Translations under genes and position numbers: made by a program
Notes under the pieces: model-generated
Database searches by the model: none
The model's input: only the letters and a program-made list of their open reading frames with translations
Told to the model about the DNA's origin: nothing
Part shown: positions 12,448 through 23,119 of the stretch, piece after piece
Numbering within the stretch: position 1 is the stretch's first letter
Layout: the number at the start of each line of letters is the position of its first letter
Assembly (NCBI GenBank): GCA_036172665.1
Contig: CM069876.1
Span: 2,852,001-2,916,000 of the forward strand
DNA from: Prosopocoilus inquinatus
Lineage: Eukaryota > Arthropoda > Insecta > Coleoptera > Lucanidae
Direction: 5' to 3'
DNA: 64,000 nucleotides

Positions 12448-15341
12448 CTGGAACAGTATATTTTCTATTTTACGACGCGTGTTACCTAGTTAAAATTCTC
12501 TGTGCTTATTGACACTAACAGTTTTTTGCGTAGGCCATAAAAATAGGTGAATGACGACCTCGGCGTTTTCCTTTTCGATACCGTCATGTTTAGAAGAATC
12601 TCGAAACAAGCTAATCAGATAAGAGCGTGTACTATTTAAATGACGCGCAAATAATTTATGCGACTTGTTAGTCTAATTGATTCGAGAAAATATTGGGTTT
12701 ACAGTAATTAGAAACCTTACATTGCTGAGCCATAATAATTAAATTTGATTAGTTAATGATTAATCAATAATCAGTGTTTTGTTCAAATTTAAAAATCATT
12801 TGATCATATCATGAATGATTAATCAGAGGAAAATTTATTAATCATCGCCTATTAATTTATTTTTATTTTATTTTATTTATTTGCTAGTAAAATTATTGGT
12901 AATACTAACAATACTAGAACTTTACATGTTGTAAATTTAAATAACCACTTTAAAAAAAATCAAAATTGTACATGTACAGGGTGGGCCAATTTGCAACGAT
13001 ACTAAAATTAGCTATTTTTAGATAACAGTCAAATATTGGTATGCTGTTTCAAAATCTTTACGCACTGAGATTATAGTGGTATATTCAGCACGTAAGAAGT
13101 AATGGCAGTGTTTGAAGCAGTTTCTCATGTCATTTACATAAAAATAGGTCCTAAATACTGTCTTGAAGAACACCTCTATAGTAGAAGTTTCGCTGGCTCG
13201 TGTCCCCGGCTTCAACAAAGAAGCATCTATTTTTCAAATAATCTTTAAACCAGTTACGGAACGCCATATATTTCCATCAAGCCTAGCAGTTTACCGTGGT
13301 TCTTTTATTCAAGTTGGTTCTCGTCTAAAATACTGAATTCTTCCAAATAACTAAGATTGTTATAAACATGTCTTTTCAGAAGGTTAACTGAGGCAGGCAG
13401 GGTTGAAGTTGTCTTGTAATTGGAATACAAATTATGTTTCCTTCTTTTATAAACTGGTCTTAGAATGGTAGTGGTGTTCAATTGTTCTGAAATAGATGCT
13501 TGCTGGGCACTCAAGATTATTGCGCTTTATCGCTCAGGTATACAAAATCAATTATTGAGGACTTTTTTTCGTATTAAAAGTGACAGATCTTAAATATCAG
13601 TTAAATATTATCTGTTCACAAATTAGAAGACCACAACGAATGTTACCTTTTGAAAAAAACGACTGTCGAAGGTATTCTAATTAGAAATTTAGTCCCACGT
13701 GTGTGAAACAAACGAAAAAAAAGAAGCTTTCAAACGATAGTGAAAAGTTGAGCGTTCATTCCAATTTTCGCAGTGTCCGTTTAAAATTTAAAAACTATTT
13801 TCTTACAATTTTCATCGGACAATAGGCGACTTCGATAACGTTTGAGTTCAAGATTTTCCGCAACTTTGACAAGATTAATGGGTGCTTCTTTCATTTTAAC
13901 AATTTAATTTTTTTTTTGGAGGCATGTAGAGGCTTCTTAAACCGAATCTGAATATAAATAATGTAATAAAACTTCGAACTCTTTTGTAACTATCACAGGA
14001 AAATTTGTCAACATCATCATCAACGGGATAAAACAAAGTTAAATAAAAAAAAAATTAACCATGAAGACAATTGGGTGGCTTGGCGGAAGCCGTCACACAT
14101 TGTTGTTATATTTAAAATAGGAATTCTTGCCTTCAGCATATAAACGAGTTATTTAAAGAAGCAATTTTAAAACGGAATCCCGAGTACATTGTGGGCAGGT
14201 ATTTAATTGGTGCAACAGGTGCAAACCCAGAGCATCATTTGACGTAAAGCGAAAGTCTAACTCTCACAAGAGATGAAGATTTGGCTATCGTGAATTCCGG
14301 GGTTCTCACGTGTGTAAAGTAAATAAGTCTTTTGGTCTTCTACGACAAGAGTTGTAGGGTTCCATTCCTTCAAGAACCCAAAACCCTGACTTTTAAAAGA
14401 CCAAAGAGAGCTACCAATCGGGTCCACTACTTAGCAATATGTATAAGTGGGTTAGAATATCTGTGAACAAGAAGGCAAAGGGTCTCTTATTATAAGACAT
14501 GCCCAACGTGAATTCACAAAATTTATAAATGGCGATATTACTCTTCGAAGAAGTCGTACTTCGGGTTGCCCTTTAAAGATAAACTAATATTTTCTTTGCA
14601 GTTTATTAAACAAATTCCAGTTACTACAACACATCGATTGTCAGTCAAGTTGGGAGCTTGCAATTCAACCATTTGATGCCACTTAAAGAGGTCATAGTGA
14701 GATTATTAAACGTTTACAAAAATTTCACATAATTTAAATGAATCTCAGCGTCAGCACGTTAAACATTTGTATAAAATTGCTCCAAAATTCCCGCGACAAT
14801 CGTTTGCTGTGATCAGGATTTTTTCAAGAATTCCTACTGTCGTAGACAGTGGTTTAATCCTTGACAAGTATCAGCTTTAGTCGTTAACAAAGATCGTTTT
14901 GGAAGATAAGTGGCTATTGCTCAATATTTGATGGAATATTTTTGTTGGAGTGATGCATTTTGAATTTTTCCAAATGCCCGTTCAATTAATGCTGAAACCT
15001 TTCGTGCTCAACTTACCACAGTGCACGAAGTTTTACGTTTATGGTATCCTGCGTTAGGAAATACAAATCACGTGATCTACCGCCAGGATAATGTAAAACC
15101 GCGTGATTTCAAATTTGAATTTGAATTTGAAAAGTAAATATCCTTCTAACGGGTTGGACACTTATCTCGAATCACCCTGTATAGTTTCATCAAAATTAAT
15201 ATATCTCGTGTAATGCAGACATTTTAATTAAAAAGAAAACAAACATTTTTTGTCTGAACAACCTGATACTTGAAAATTCGTATACGTATAACTAGATAAC
15301 TCTTATTGTAGAGCGATTTGCCATAAAAGAAAGCATGAATA
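12448..15341 (-). other. Intronic region, mostly unassigned repeat-like DNA
   Basis: This lies between the two putative host exons and left of the mariner. Short minus frames at 13018-13218 and 13305-13514 are unrecognised. TACAGGGTG at 12975-12983 and CACCCTGTA at 15173-15181 are complementary 9-mers that could bound a 2.2 kb relic. The plus strand at about 14560-15000 has faint mariner-like words (a basic GCPLK-type piece, EDKWLLLN) with many stops. The 120-bp segment at about 13745-13865 is repeated, diverged, at about 54425-54515. Confidence 0.3.
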
Positions 15342-16612
15342 CGTGGGCTGCTGGAAAGTTTTCTCGAATCTAGTAGGTCTAGAATTGTTAGCGTTTATCA
15401 ACTGTCATATTTGAAAAATTTGACGTTTTTCGCCTATAATTCTATTGACACTTCCTATCCAAGTGAACTAGTTTTGTTTCTACAGCATTTGAGAAAAAGT
15501 ACTTTTGTGTAAACATGGAAATCTCGCGTGAAAATTTTACTGCCATGATTTTTTTACGATTTCAAATGTGGTCTAACGCCGAAACAATGCTTCGATCGGC
15601 TTCATTTGGCTTTTGGAGATGAAGCACCATCAAAGAGCAGTGTTTATAATTGGTTTGCCGAATTCCAGCGTGGACGTACCTCTCTCAGTCACGAATTTCG
15701 TGAAGGATGTCCATCAACATCTGTTGTTGCCACTAATGCAGATGCTGTGCGTGAAATGCTTGAGCGAGATCGACATGTGACGTACCGTGAGATTCAAGCA
15801 TCCTTACGCATTGACATGAAAGCAATACACCAGATTTTACATGATCATTTGAACGTACGAAAGCTTTGCAGTCGTTGGATCCCTCACAATTTAACAGAAG
15901 CGCAAAAGCAGGGTCGTGTCAAATGGTGCGAAGAAATGCTCAAGAAATTCAATGGAGGTCGTTCAAATATAGTTTATATCATCGTTACTGGTGACGAAAC
16001 GTGGATCTATTCATACCAGCCAGAAAGTAAACAATAATCTACCGTTTGGGTATTTCAAAATGAACCAAAAGTGGTCCGTTCACGCAGTGCTGCGAAGCAA
16101 ATGATTGCTTGTTTCTTTGGTTTAACTGGACATGTAGCAATCATGGCTTTAGAGAATCGAAAAACCGTGAATGCTGATTGGTATACTACAATTTGTTTGC
16201 TGGAAGTCATCGATCAAACAAGAAGAAACAATCGAAATCGACGAATTATTCTCCATCATGACAACGCCAGCTCTCACTCAACCCGTCAAACAGTTGATTT
16301 TTGTCCAACAAAAATGTTGATTTAATGACTCATTGTCCATATTCACCTGATTTATCACCTAATGATTTCTTTTTGTTCCCAAATATCAAAAATAAAATGC
16401 GTGGTGAGCGATTTTCGTCTGCTGAAGCAGCGGGTGAAACACTGGTTTCTGAGGTACTATCTGTAGAGTGGAAAACGAGCTTTAGAAATTGGTTCGAGCG
16501 TATGCAAAGGTGTATTGACGTCAAAGGCGAATACTTCGAAAAACAATGATACCGTTTACCAAATTTCATACGCGTTTTTTCATACCTAACCTAACTTTTC
16601 CAGCAGCCCACG
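15342..16612 (+). mobile_element. mariner element (mellifera-like), full length, TA duplication
   Basis: The ends are inverted copies of CGTGGGCTGCTGGAAAGTT (the right end has one more A) and are flanked by TA at 15340-15341 and 16613-16614, the mariner target duplication. The length of 1271 bp is that of an autonomous mariner. It contains one transposase gene in the same orientation. Intact ends and few coding lesions indicate a fairly young insertion, here within the intron of the putative ankyrin gene and on the opposite strand to it. Confidence 0.93.
15515..16549 (+). pseudogene. mariner transposase with three point lesions
   Basis: The ATG at 15515 opens MEISRENFTAMIF. After one excess T in the T7 run at 15549-15555 the frame continues through the HTH region (SKSSVYNWFAEFQRGR) and the linker WIPHNLTEAQK, characteristic of mariner. 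The catalytic residues are all present: TGDETW, HHDNASSH and YSPDLSPNDFF. The spacing from the second to the third Asp is 34 residues once the frame is corrected (DD34D). The lesions are that excess T, a TAA at 16035-16037 where relatives have a Gln codon, and one missing T at 16298-16302. The C-terminus (RMQRCIDVKGEYFEKQ) is complete, so the gene is nearly but not currently functional. Confidence 0.9.
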
Positions 16613-16614
16613 TA

Positions 16615-17182
16615 CAAGTAATATGCTTGCATAAACGTAATTAATATTGTAGTCTTCTATGTTGTTTGTCATTTCATTTAATAAACGTAAACTGATTTTT
16701 TTCTCTAGTAAACGTATGTATTGTACGCACTGAAAAATCTATGTTGATGTGGATCAAATACAAGTCTACCAATTAAGTCATGAAAAAAGACACGATAAAA
16801 GTGTAGCTTTACTTAAAGTAGTAAATAAACTACCAATCGCCTCAAAAATAGTGACGTCCTGAGGACGTGCAAGTGTTTTCTAAAATTTTTAATTTTTTTT
16901 TCTATTCACTTGTGGGCAGCTAGTTCGAAGTTAGAAACGCGTTCGATTAGAATCTGGTTCGGAGTTGTATGTGACCCGTATTCAAATACGTTGCTGTGTT
17001 GCGATGTCTTGTTTAAACAAGTCGCGGCAAAAAACGACTGCCATGAAGAAGAAAGAAGAACGAACGTTGCGTGTTGCCATACAACTGCGTTGAAAGTCGA
17101 CTTGCAGTAGGAAAGCCGATTACGTTTTAAACGAACTGAATTTAATTTAACTAAAACTAACAAACAAGACTTGTATACTCAC
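16615..17182. other. No gene seen
   Basis: Intronic sequence between the mariner and the small exon at 17183-17218. The mutually overlapping frames near 16906-17163 are less AT-rich than average but match no family and show no splice structure. Confidence 0.4.
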
Positions 17183-17218
17183 CAAAATGACCGAAGCGCC
17201 GTCATCCTCGTCGACCCC
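17183..17218 (-). CDS. 36-nt micro-exon of the same putative host gene
   Basis: On the minus strand the acceptor GTTTGTCCGCAG is followed by 36 nt encoding GVDEDDGASVIL and then by the donor GTGAGTATAC. Both sites fit insect consensus, the exon is a multiple of three (phase 0), and its composition is G/C-rich as in the exon at 12343-12447. Splicing the two would join an acidic linker to LDTKRCAEWYV, a plausible context before an ankyrin region. The intron between them is 4735 bp and carries the mariner. A segment this short can arise by chance, so the call rests on the two good splice sites plus agreement in strand, phase and composition. Confidence 0.5.
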
Positions 17219-18336
17219 CTGCGGACAAACACAGTACTAAACAAAAGAGCATGGTGTATAAATTAGCGGGCGCTAGCGATAACATCGCTAACTAAACGGA
17301 CGAGTCACGCCGTTTTTATTAACGAATTACATGAGACATCCAGGTAATTTGTCTGTCGCAGCAGTAATGGATTTTATAGCGTCACGGGCCATCTTGTTCA
17401 GAAATCACTTGTAAGCCTGACTTATATAATCACCGAGATGGTAATGACTTGATTAATGCGCGACAGGTTCTTAACTGCCTGTAATTACTGAAACTAATAA
17501 AACAAACTCAAATTCTGCTCATTACCAAAGAGAAACAAGAAAAATACACTCAACACCTTTCCAAAAAGAATGAAGAAAAGCTATCAAATCTTTTCTAAAG
17601 TTATTCCTTAAAGAAAAATCCTTTTACTTCTTTATTTTTTAAATGTGCAGGTCGTATCACCTCGCAATAAATTACCAAGAAATGTTTCAACATCGGTTGA
17701 TAGCTATTAACTGAATATCAAGCATTGTGCAAATTTTCAGTGTCCCTGTGTTCGACAAGTCAATTCCAAAAAATGATGTTTGATATTTAAATATTTCATA
17801 TTATGTAAAACTAGTTAGATATAAGTAACTACTCCTTTAGTTGTACGCACGCAATATCTTTTAGGGTATCTAAAGCAAAATTAATAAACCTTACATCCGG
17901 TCCTGAAACATCTACATTAATGTAAAGAACTTTCCAGAATTTGTAAATATTTTTAAAATACCTCGTGTTAAGGAGCATAAAGTATTTTAAACTGTGTGGA
18001 ACCGGTACAGCGCCGCGCAGGTAATTTTATTATATATTGTATTTTATCCTTAACGAAACACGAAATGAATTTGCATTATGAAATTAAATTTGCATGTTTT
18101 ACATATCAATAACCCGGACCATTTCCGTCATTACATAGAAATTTTCAACACGGAGCAAGACCGGCACGCTACATCGAAGCCTAGGTTTTTTATTCGTGCA
18201 GGAAAGCACATACACTTGCTTCCAGATTTGTTCGTAAATTAATTATGGTAAAATTTCGATGTGACAGCGTTTTGAACGAAGTATAAGAACAGTATGACAC
18301 CAAAAAATTGAAATTAGAGATTCATAAAAAGACTTG
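17219..18336. other. No gene seen
   Basis: AT-rich sequence with no recognisable coding or repeat structure. If the micro-exon is real, this is the upstream intron of the same gene. Confidence 0.4.
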
Positions 18337-18557
18337 CACTGAGAAAAATGTACGAACGCTTTATTCGGATTCTTGTTTAAAAAAAACGACTCAGGGTAAT
18401 GATCTACAAAATTAACAGTTGAGAATGATTTTTCTCAGTCATACACATGGGAAAACCCATTGTAAACTCTTAATTTTACAGTAGTATGCTGAGAAAAGTC
18501 AGTTTAGTATGCTGAGTCATTTTTTAAAGAAAATTATCCTTAATATTTTCCTCAGTG
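18337..18557. repeat. MITE-like element with CACTGAG ends
   Basis: Left end CACTGAGAAAAAT and right end (inverted) CACTGAGGAAAAT bound 221 bp. Inside, ACTCAG/CTGAGT words recur several times in both orientations. No coding and no certain target duplication. It lies 33 bp left of the long hairpin at 18591-18726. Confidence 0.55.
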
Positions 18558-18590
18558 CGGAGGTAATTTTTCATAACATAATATTTAGCA

Positions 18591-18726
18591 ACAGATAAAA
18601 CAGTGACATCCTACGATCGCTTTTTGACCCGACATTGCAGTAGGATAGACAAATCCGCTTCAATTTGTCTATCCTACTGCAATGTCAGGTCAAAAAGCGA
18701 TCGTAAGATGTCGCTATTTTATCTGT
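18591..18726. repeat. 136-bp near-perfect palindrome
   Basis: Two arms of about 64 nt, starting ACAGATAAAA on the left and ending TTTTATCTGT on the right, are near-exact reverse complements around a loop of about 8 nt at 18655-18662. The arms differ at only a few positions, so the foldback is recent or maintained. A 128-codon frame at 18603-18989 runs through it, but this is a by-product of the low stop density of the palindrome and not a gene. Confidence 0.85.
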
Positions 18727-19967
18727 TCATCACTCTTACATCGCAATTGCGAATAAATTGGACAAGTCGTTTTTGTTTGCAGTGGGAATGTCGAGCTACG
18801 TCTCTACTGAAGAAGCCCCAAGCAGGGCTGAAACGGCTGTACAGAGGCTGCTCGAGGTTTTCACTGCAATCAAAAACGATTTGCAACAACATTTTTTATA
18901 ATATTTATCAATTTATCAAATATGATTCAATAAATATTATGTCTCAGGCGGCTGTGGACAAAAATCATGCCTCAGAATGGAAGTGTTAGAAACATCCAAA
19001 TTCCATCGACGTTTCCTGAAGTACGGAAATAAGATTCCACGCGGTGAGCTTTCTGTTCAATATTGCAAAAATCAATTTATCAAAGTATAAAATAAAAATT
19101 TGTTTAATTAAACTAGTGGTTTAAAATTCGAGTTATGAAAGATTATGCACTGTCAAGTTGACGACAAAATCTGTATTTAACTAAGGCATGAAACTTTATT
19201 CCATAGCTGCCCGAGACCTGAAATGTATTAAATCTTTTGCTGTTATGTGCATTTTTGTCTCGCAGTTAAGTACGTCTTTTATGAGACAAATTAAACAATT
19301 CTTGTCTTTCAAAGTGGGCGGCGATCCCAAAAAGTTTGGGAACCTGTGGTCTAGATACTTTAGATCAAATCATTCTTTTTTTTTACTTTGTCATTTAAGA
19401 TATTCAAACAATGTAATTATTTTAAACGCGACGTAGGAACATCTACCTCTCGATTCTTTGTTTATTATTTCTTTTATTTTGTACTTTTGTGTTACTTTTA
19501 AAGCTTTACAGAAACACGAGATTTTTTTTCAAATTGTGTAAGTATATGAGTTTACCGTTTAACTGAAGATGGATCATCAAAAACTGGATGAAAAAGTTCG
19601 GGTTTTCATTAAAACAAAACGGCGGTAAAACAAATGTCCTTCACGAAAGATTTTTGCACTAAAATGTGCCTTCTTTTATATTAAAAATTTACATGTTTCA
19701 GGATTTTAAAGCTTATTGCAAGTCAGCTATATTGCATTGGGGGTCTCAAGCTTCCTCTAGACAACGATTTCGGCCCTTATTAGGACTTTATCAGCAGAAG
19801 AGTTTGAAAAACTCCCCCGCAATCCGACCAATTCGCCTGACTTAAAGTCAAATCCCCTGCTGCGCGATGGCGTGCCTTAAGCTGTTTCAGGATTAATAAA
19901 AACATTAAATGAACAAAATTTTAGCTTGTGTGAAAACACTTTAGTTCGACCGAAATATATTAAATTA
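18727..19967. other. No gene seen
   Basis: No recognisable protein. The 82-codon frame at 19188-19436 is unrecognised. AT-rich, with no clear repeat boundaries. Confidence 0.4.
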
Positions 19968-20940
19968 TGTACAAGGTGACTACGCGAGAATTCCTACCCC
20001 CCTTTAACTCTTTTATTTTTGATTACAGAAAAATGTTTAATACAAAACTTAAAGGGACTAGTTTAAAATTTCTCTCTGTGGTCACAAAAACAATTGATGG
20101 TCGGATAAAAGAGACATAAACTAAACTTAAGTTTTTTTTTAATGGAGCACCCTGTATTTTATTACGTTTTTCGATTCGAAATAAAATTCTAATGGGACTA
20201 TACGTATAATAAAACTAATAATGTAGAAGATGTGTATAAAATAATTCCTGCTTAATTTTTTTATTTTTTATTTTAGAAAAAAGGATAAAAAAGTTGTAGA
20301 ATTTATTTCAGTACTGGTACAGATACTCACAACAAATAATTGAGCGTCGTATATCCAAAAAAATAAACGAATTTTTAGATTTTAATTAAAATCAAATTAA
20401 ATAAAATTTTACCATTAACATATAAAATCGATTTACATGTTTTGTAAAAATTAACTTTTTAACCAGAAATGAAAAATATTTAGAAAAAATTGAATTTTAA
20501 AAAATTATTAAAAATTTAAGTAAAACATATTCAAAGCATCTTCCATTTTTTTACGCGAAGTGTAAATCTTTTTAACATGTTTTGATTCACGTCTCTTAGT
20601 ATAAAAGAATCATTATTCAAGTTTTCTATTTCTAAAATTCAAAAATAAAATAAATTAAATGGGAATTATTTTATAGACAACTTCTACATTATTGGTTTTA
20701 TTATATACGTAGTCTCAGTAGAATTTAATTTAGAAAAGAATATCGTAATAATAGACAGGGTGTTCCAAAAAAACTTAAGTTTGGTTTATATCTCGTTTAT
20801 CCGACCATCAATTGTTTTTCTGTGAGCACACGGAGAAACTTTGAATTAGTCCCTATAAGTTTTGTGTTAAATATTTTTTCCTGAAATCAAAAATAAAGTA
20901 GTTAAAGAGGGTAGGAATTCTCGCGTTGTCGCCCTGTACA
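19968..20940. repeat. 973-bp foldback element with long inverted arms
   Basis: The element starts TGTACAAGGTGAC and, inverted, ends TGTACAGGGCGAC. After these ends the two arms share the same sequence for most of their length: GAGAATTCCTACCC, ACAATTGATGGTCGGATAAA and a GTAGAAG block near the centre all occur in both arms as reverse complements. Each arm contains an inner ACACCCTGT-type word, which suggests that the arms are themselves a composite of older repeats. There is no coding. A non-autonomous DNA transposon of foldback type; superfamily not determined. Confidence 0.85.
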
Positions 20941-21876
20941 ATGGCGAAAAGTCAATAATTAATATATTTATCGCGAACTGAAATGTTTTCTTCTTCATAT
21001 TTCATAATAAATGTCATTTTTTTTAAATAAATGTTACGGGTAAGTAATGAAAGCTTATTTCGCATTTGTTAGAATTTTTCTGTGTTAGAAAATCGTATAA
21101 CTAAACTGAAAAGTCCGCATTAATCAAGAAATATTATTGTGTACCGTCACTGCATTGTAGAAGTGCGAAAATAAAAATAATGCACTTTACAGTATTTTTT
21201 ATTTTAAAATTTGATATTTTTAAAGGTGTAGTTTTTGTTCGTTTAGTGCGCAAAAATAATCTTAATGCGTAATACAATGCGATCATCGGTATTTATAATT
21301 AGAGCAGGCTGTGATATTTTCCAAAAAGTTAGCTACACAGGCTTACAGTTTGAGATTAAAAATTATAAGTGTCAGAATTGTGACATTAATTTTTTTTATT
21401 GATTGATAATAAACGTATTTGTTTTGTGGAACCGCCCCCCCCCCCCAATATTCTAAAATTTAAACCAGCTTCCACACAAAATAAAATAACAAAATAAAGA
21501 CTGTATAAAGTACGAGCTTAACCTCAAATATGACATCTGTCAATTTATTATTAATTTCTCAATGTATCCAATCATACAGCATAAATTATTATAATTATAA
21601 TAATTATGAATTCCATTGATCACCCGGTATAAATAAAACATTGCTCAATAAAATACTTTTATTTTATTAATATTTATTATTTTAATGTCTAAATAATTTG
21701 TTCAAAGTAGCAAAGTATTTATTTTTGGCAAGTTTTTGATAAGTGATGGTATCTTGTGAAGTCTAATGACGTTAGTGATATCTTCAAGAAAGTTAAAAAC
21801 GATACAAGAATTTCATTTTAAAAGAAATAAAGAAGTACCTAACGGAAAACAAAATTCTAGAGTCGTAGTAGCTAAA
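20941..21876. other. No gene seen; contains a C12 homopolymer
   Basis: AT-rich non-coding sequence. A run of 12 C at 21435-21446 is striking in this background and is a likely site of sequencing or assembly length error. Confidence 0.45.
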
Positions 21877-22401
21877 TACCAGGTGTCCTACAGAAAACGC
21901 CCCAAGCCATGACTCCTTTATTTATAGACTAATTTTACAAGAAACAAAAAGGCAAATGAAATGAGACTAAAAACACTATAAAATGTAGTCACTTAATTAT
22001 TCTTTTTTAATTACCTTCATGGTTAAACGACAGTCAACTATAATTTTTTAAATAGCTCTGAATATTTTTTATTATTCCATCTTTAATTTTTTTTCTTATA
22101 TTTGCACACTTAACTTTAATTGTTTCATTAATGTTTTCTGCCATGTTTGCAAAACTTAAAGTGTTGCACATCGCTGAATTTAGAAATAGTAGCTCTATCA
22201 GACACAATAATAAAAAAAAAACATACAGAGCCATTTCAAAAATAAAAGTTGACAGTCGTTTGACCATGAAAGTATCTTAAGGAACATAATTAATTGACGA
22301 CATTCTAAAGTGTTTTTAGTCTGATTTCATTTACCTTTTTGTTTTTTAAAATTCTGTAAATAAAAGAGTTATGGCTTGGGGTGTCTATAGGACAGCGTGT
22401 A
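21877..22401. repeat. Foldback/MITE-like element of about 525 bp
   Basis: The ends are ACCAGGTGTCCTACAG on the left and ACACGCTGTCCTATAG (inverted) on the right. Inverted similarity continues inwards for about 150 nt and includes CCAAGCCAT, a CTTTTATTTA block, ACAAAAAGG, AAATGAAAT and GACTAAAAACACT. Further in, TCATGGTTAAACGACAGTCAA pairs with the sequence near 22245. A 77-codon minus frame at 22034-22267 lies inside; it has a hydrophobic stretch but no known family, and I regard it as probably non-genic. The right end abuts a non-LTR fragment. Confidence 0.7.
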
Positions 22402-22850
22402 TAACCGAAACGAACACCTGTATATTCGAAATAATTATTTCCACTCCACTATGTGTACTCGTTTCTGCAACGATTTTAGAATACCAAAACATAAATCAAC
22501 TTCTTTACTCAAGGAGCGCATTTTAAAGCTATTAAAGTTTATAACGCCTTGCCTGCGACTATTAAAGAATCATATTTCATAAAACACAAGTCTCTAGTCA
22601 AGACTTATTTATTAGAAAAAAACTTTTATCATATAAATGAGTTTATATCATAATTTATCTAAACTCGATGAGTATGTTTCTTTATCGATCTTGTTTCCCC
22701 TATGTGATTTTTGTATGTGACAAATTATTTGTTGTAATTTATATGTTGTTTGTTTGCAATTTATGTGTGTTACATAAATGTTGTCCATATCTATACATTT
22801 ATGCTAGATCAGTGACAATAAATTATATATTATTATATTATTATTATTAT
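22401..22850 (+). mobile_element. 3' fragment of non-LTR retrotransposon, same family as copy A
   Basis: The fragment encodes only the RT C-terminal tail: a CTRFCNDFRIPKHKS block, then, after a frameshift at about 22507, FKAIKVYNALPATIKES and a stop near 22642. It corresponds to the 7620-7790 part of copy A (NTRACNDFSIPRHKS and YKAIKVFNALS). The 3' UTR ends in TATT/ATT repeats at about 22825-22850, like copy A. A dead, strongly 5'-truncated copy whose 5' end was either lost or displaced by the foldback element on its left. Confidence 0.75.
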
Positions 22851-22852
22851 GT

Positions 22853-22908
22853 GTCAGAGAAAGAAGTACTTAACGGATCGTTTTCCATTAAGTACTTCTT
22901 TCTCTGAC
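22853..22908. repeat. Perfect 21-bp inverted repeat with 14-nt loop
   Basis: GTCAGAGAAAGAAGTACTTAA is followed by 14 nt and its exact reverse complement. It sits directly after the simple-repeat tail of the non-LTR fragment. A diverged version of the left arm (AAAGAAGTACCTAACGGAAA) lies at about 21829, left of the foldback element, and both sites are followed by an AGCTAAATAC word (about 21871 and 22954). Confidence 0.85.
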
Positions 22909-23119
22909 TATGAATATACAGCAACTTCATTAAGTTGCTATCCAGTCATAGCTAAATACAGGCGATGTGATAGATCCTTTTTTGACGGAACAAGTAATTT
23001 TTGCTGTATCACGTGATAAGTAATTTATATCTCACATTAACCCCAGCCGTCTCAGAACTGCATAACTAAAGATGCCATTAATTTTTAATCTTTATTTGCA
23101 AAAAGATTCTTACAGAATA

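Noticed and set aside
14560..15000. Decayed second mariner transposase
   Set aside because: Words such as EDKWLLLN are suggestive, but the frame changes constantly, the spacing does not fit, and no TIR pair was found.
12975..15181. 2.2 kb transposon bounded by TACAGGGTG / CACCCTGTA
   Set aside because: Only nine complementary bases and no coherent interior: minus frames on the left and faint mariner-like words on the right. Such 9-mers recur in the window.
18603..18989. 128-codon open frame
   Set aside because: Its first third is the long palindrome and the rest is unrecognised. Explained by repeat structure.
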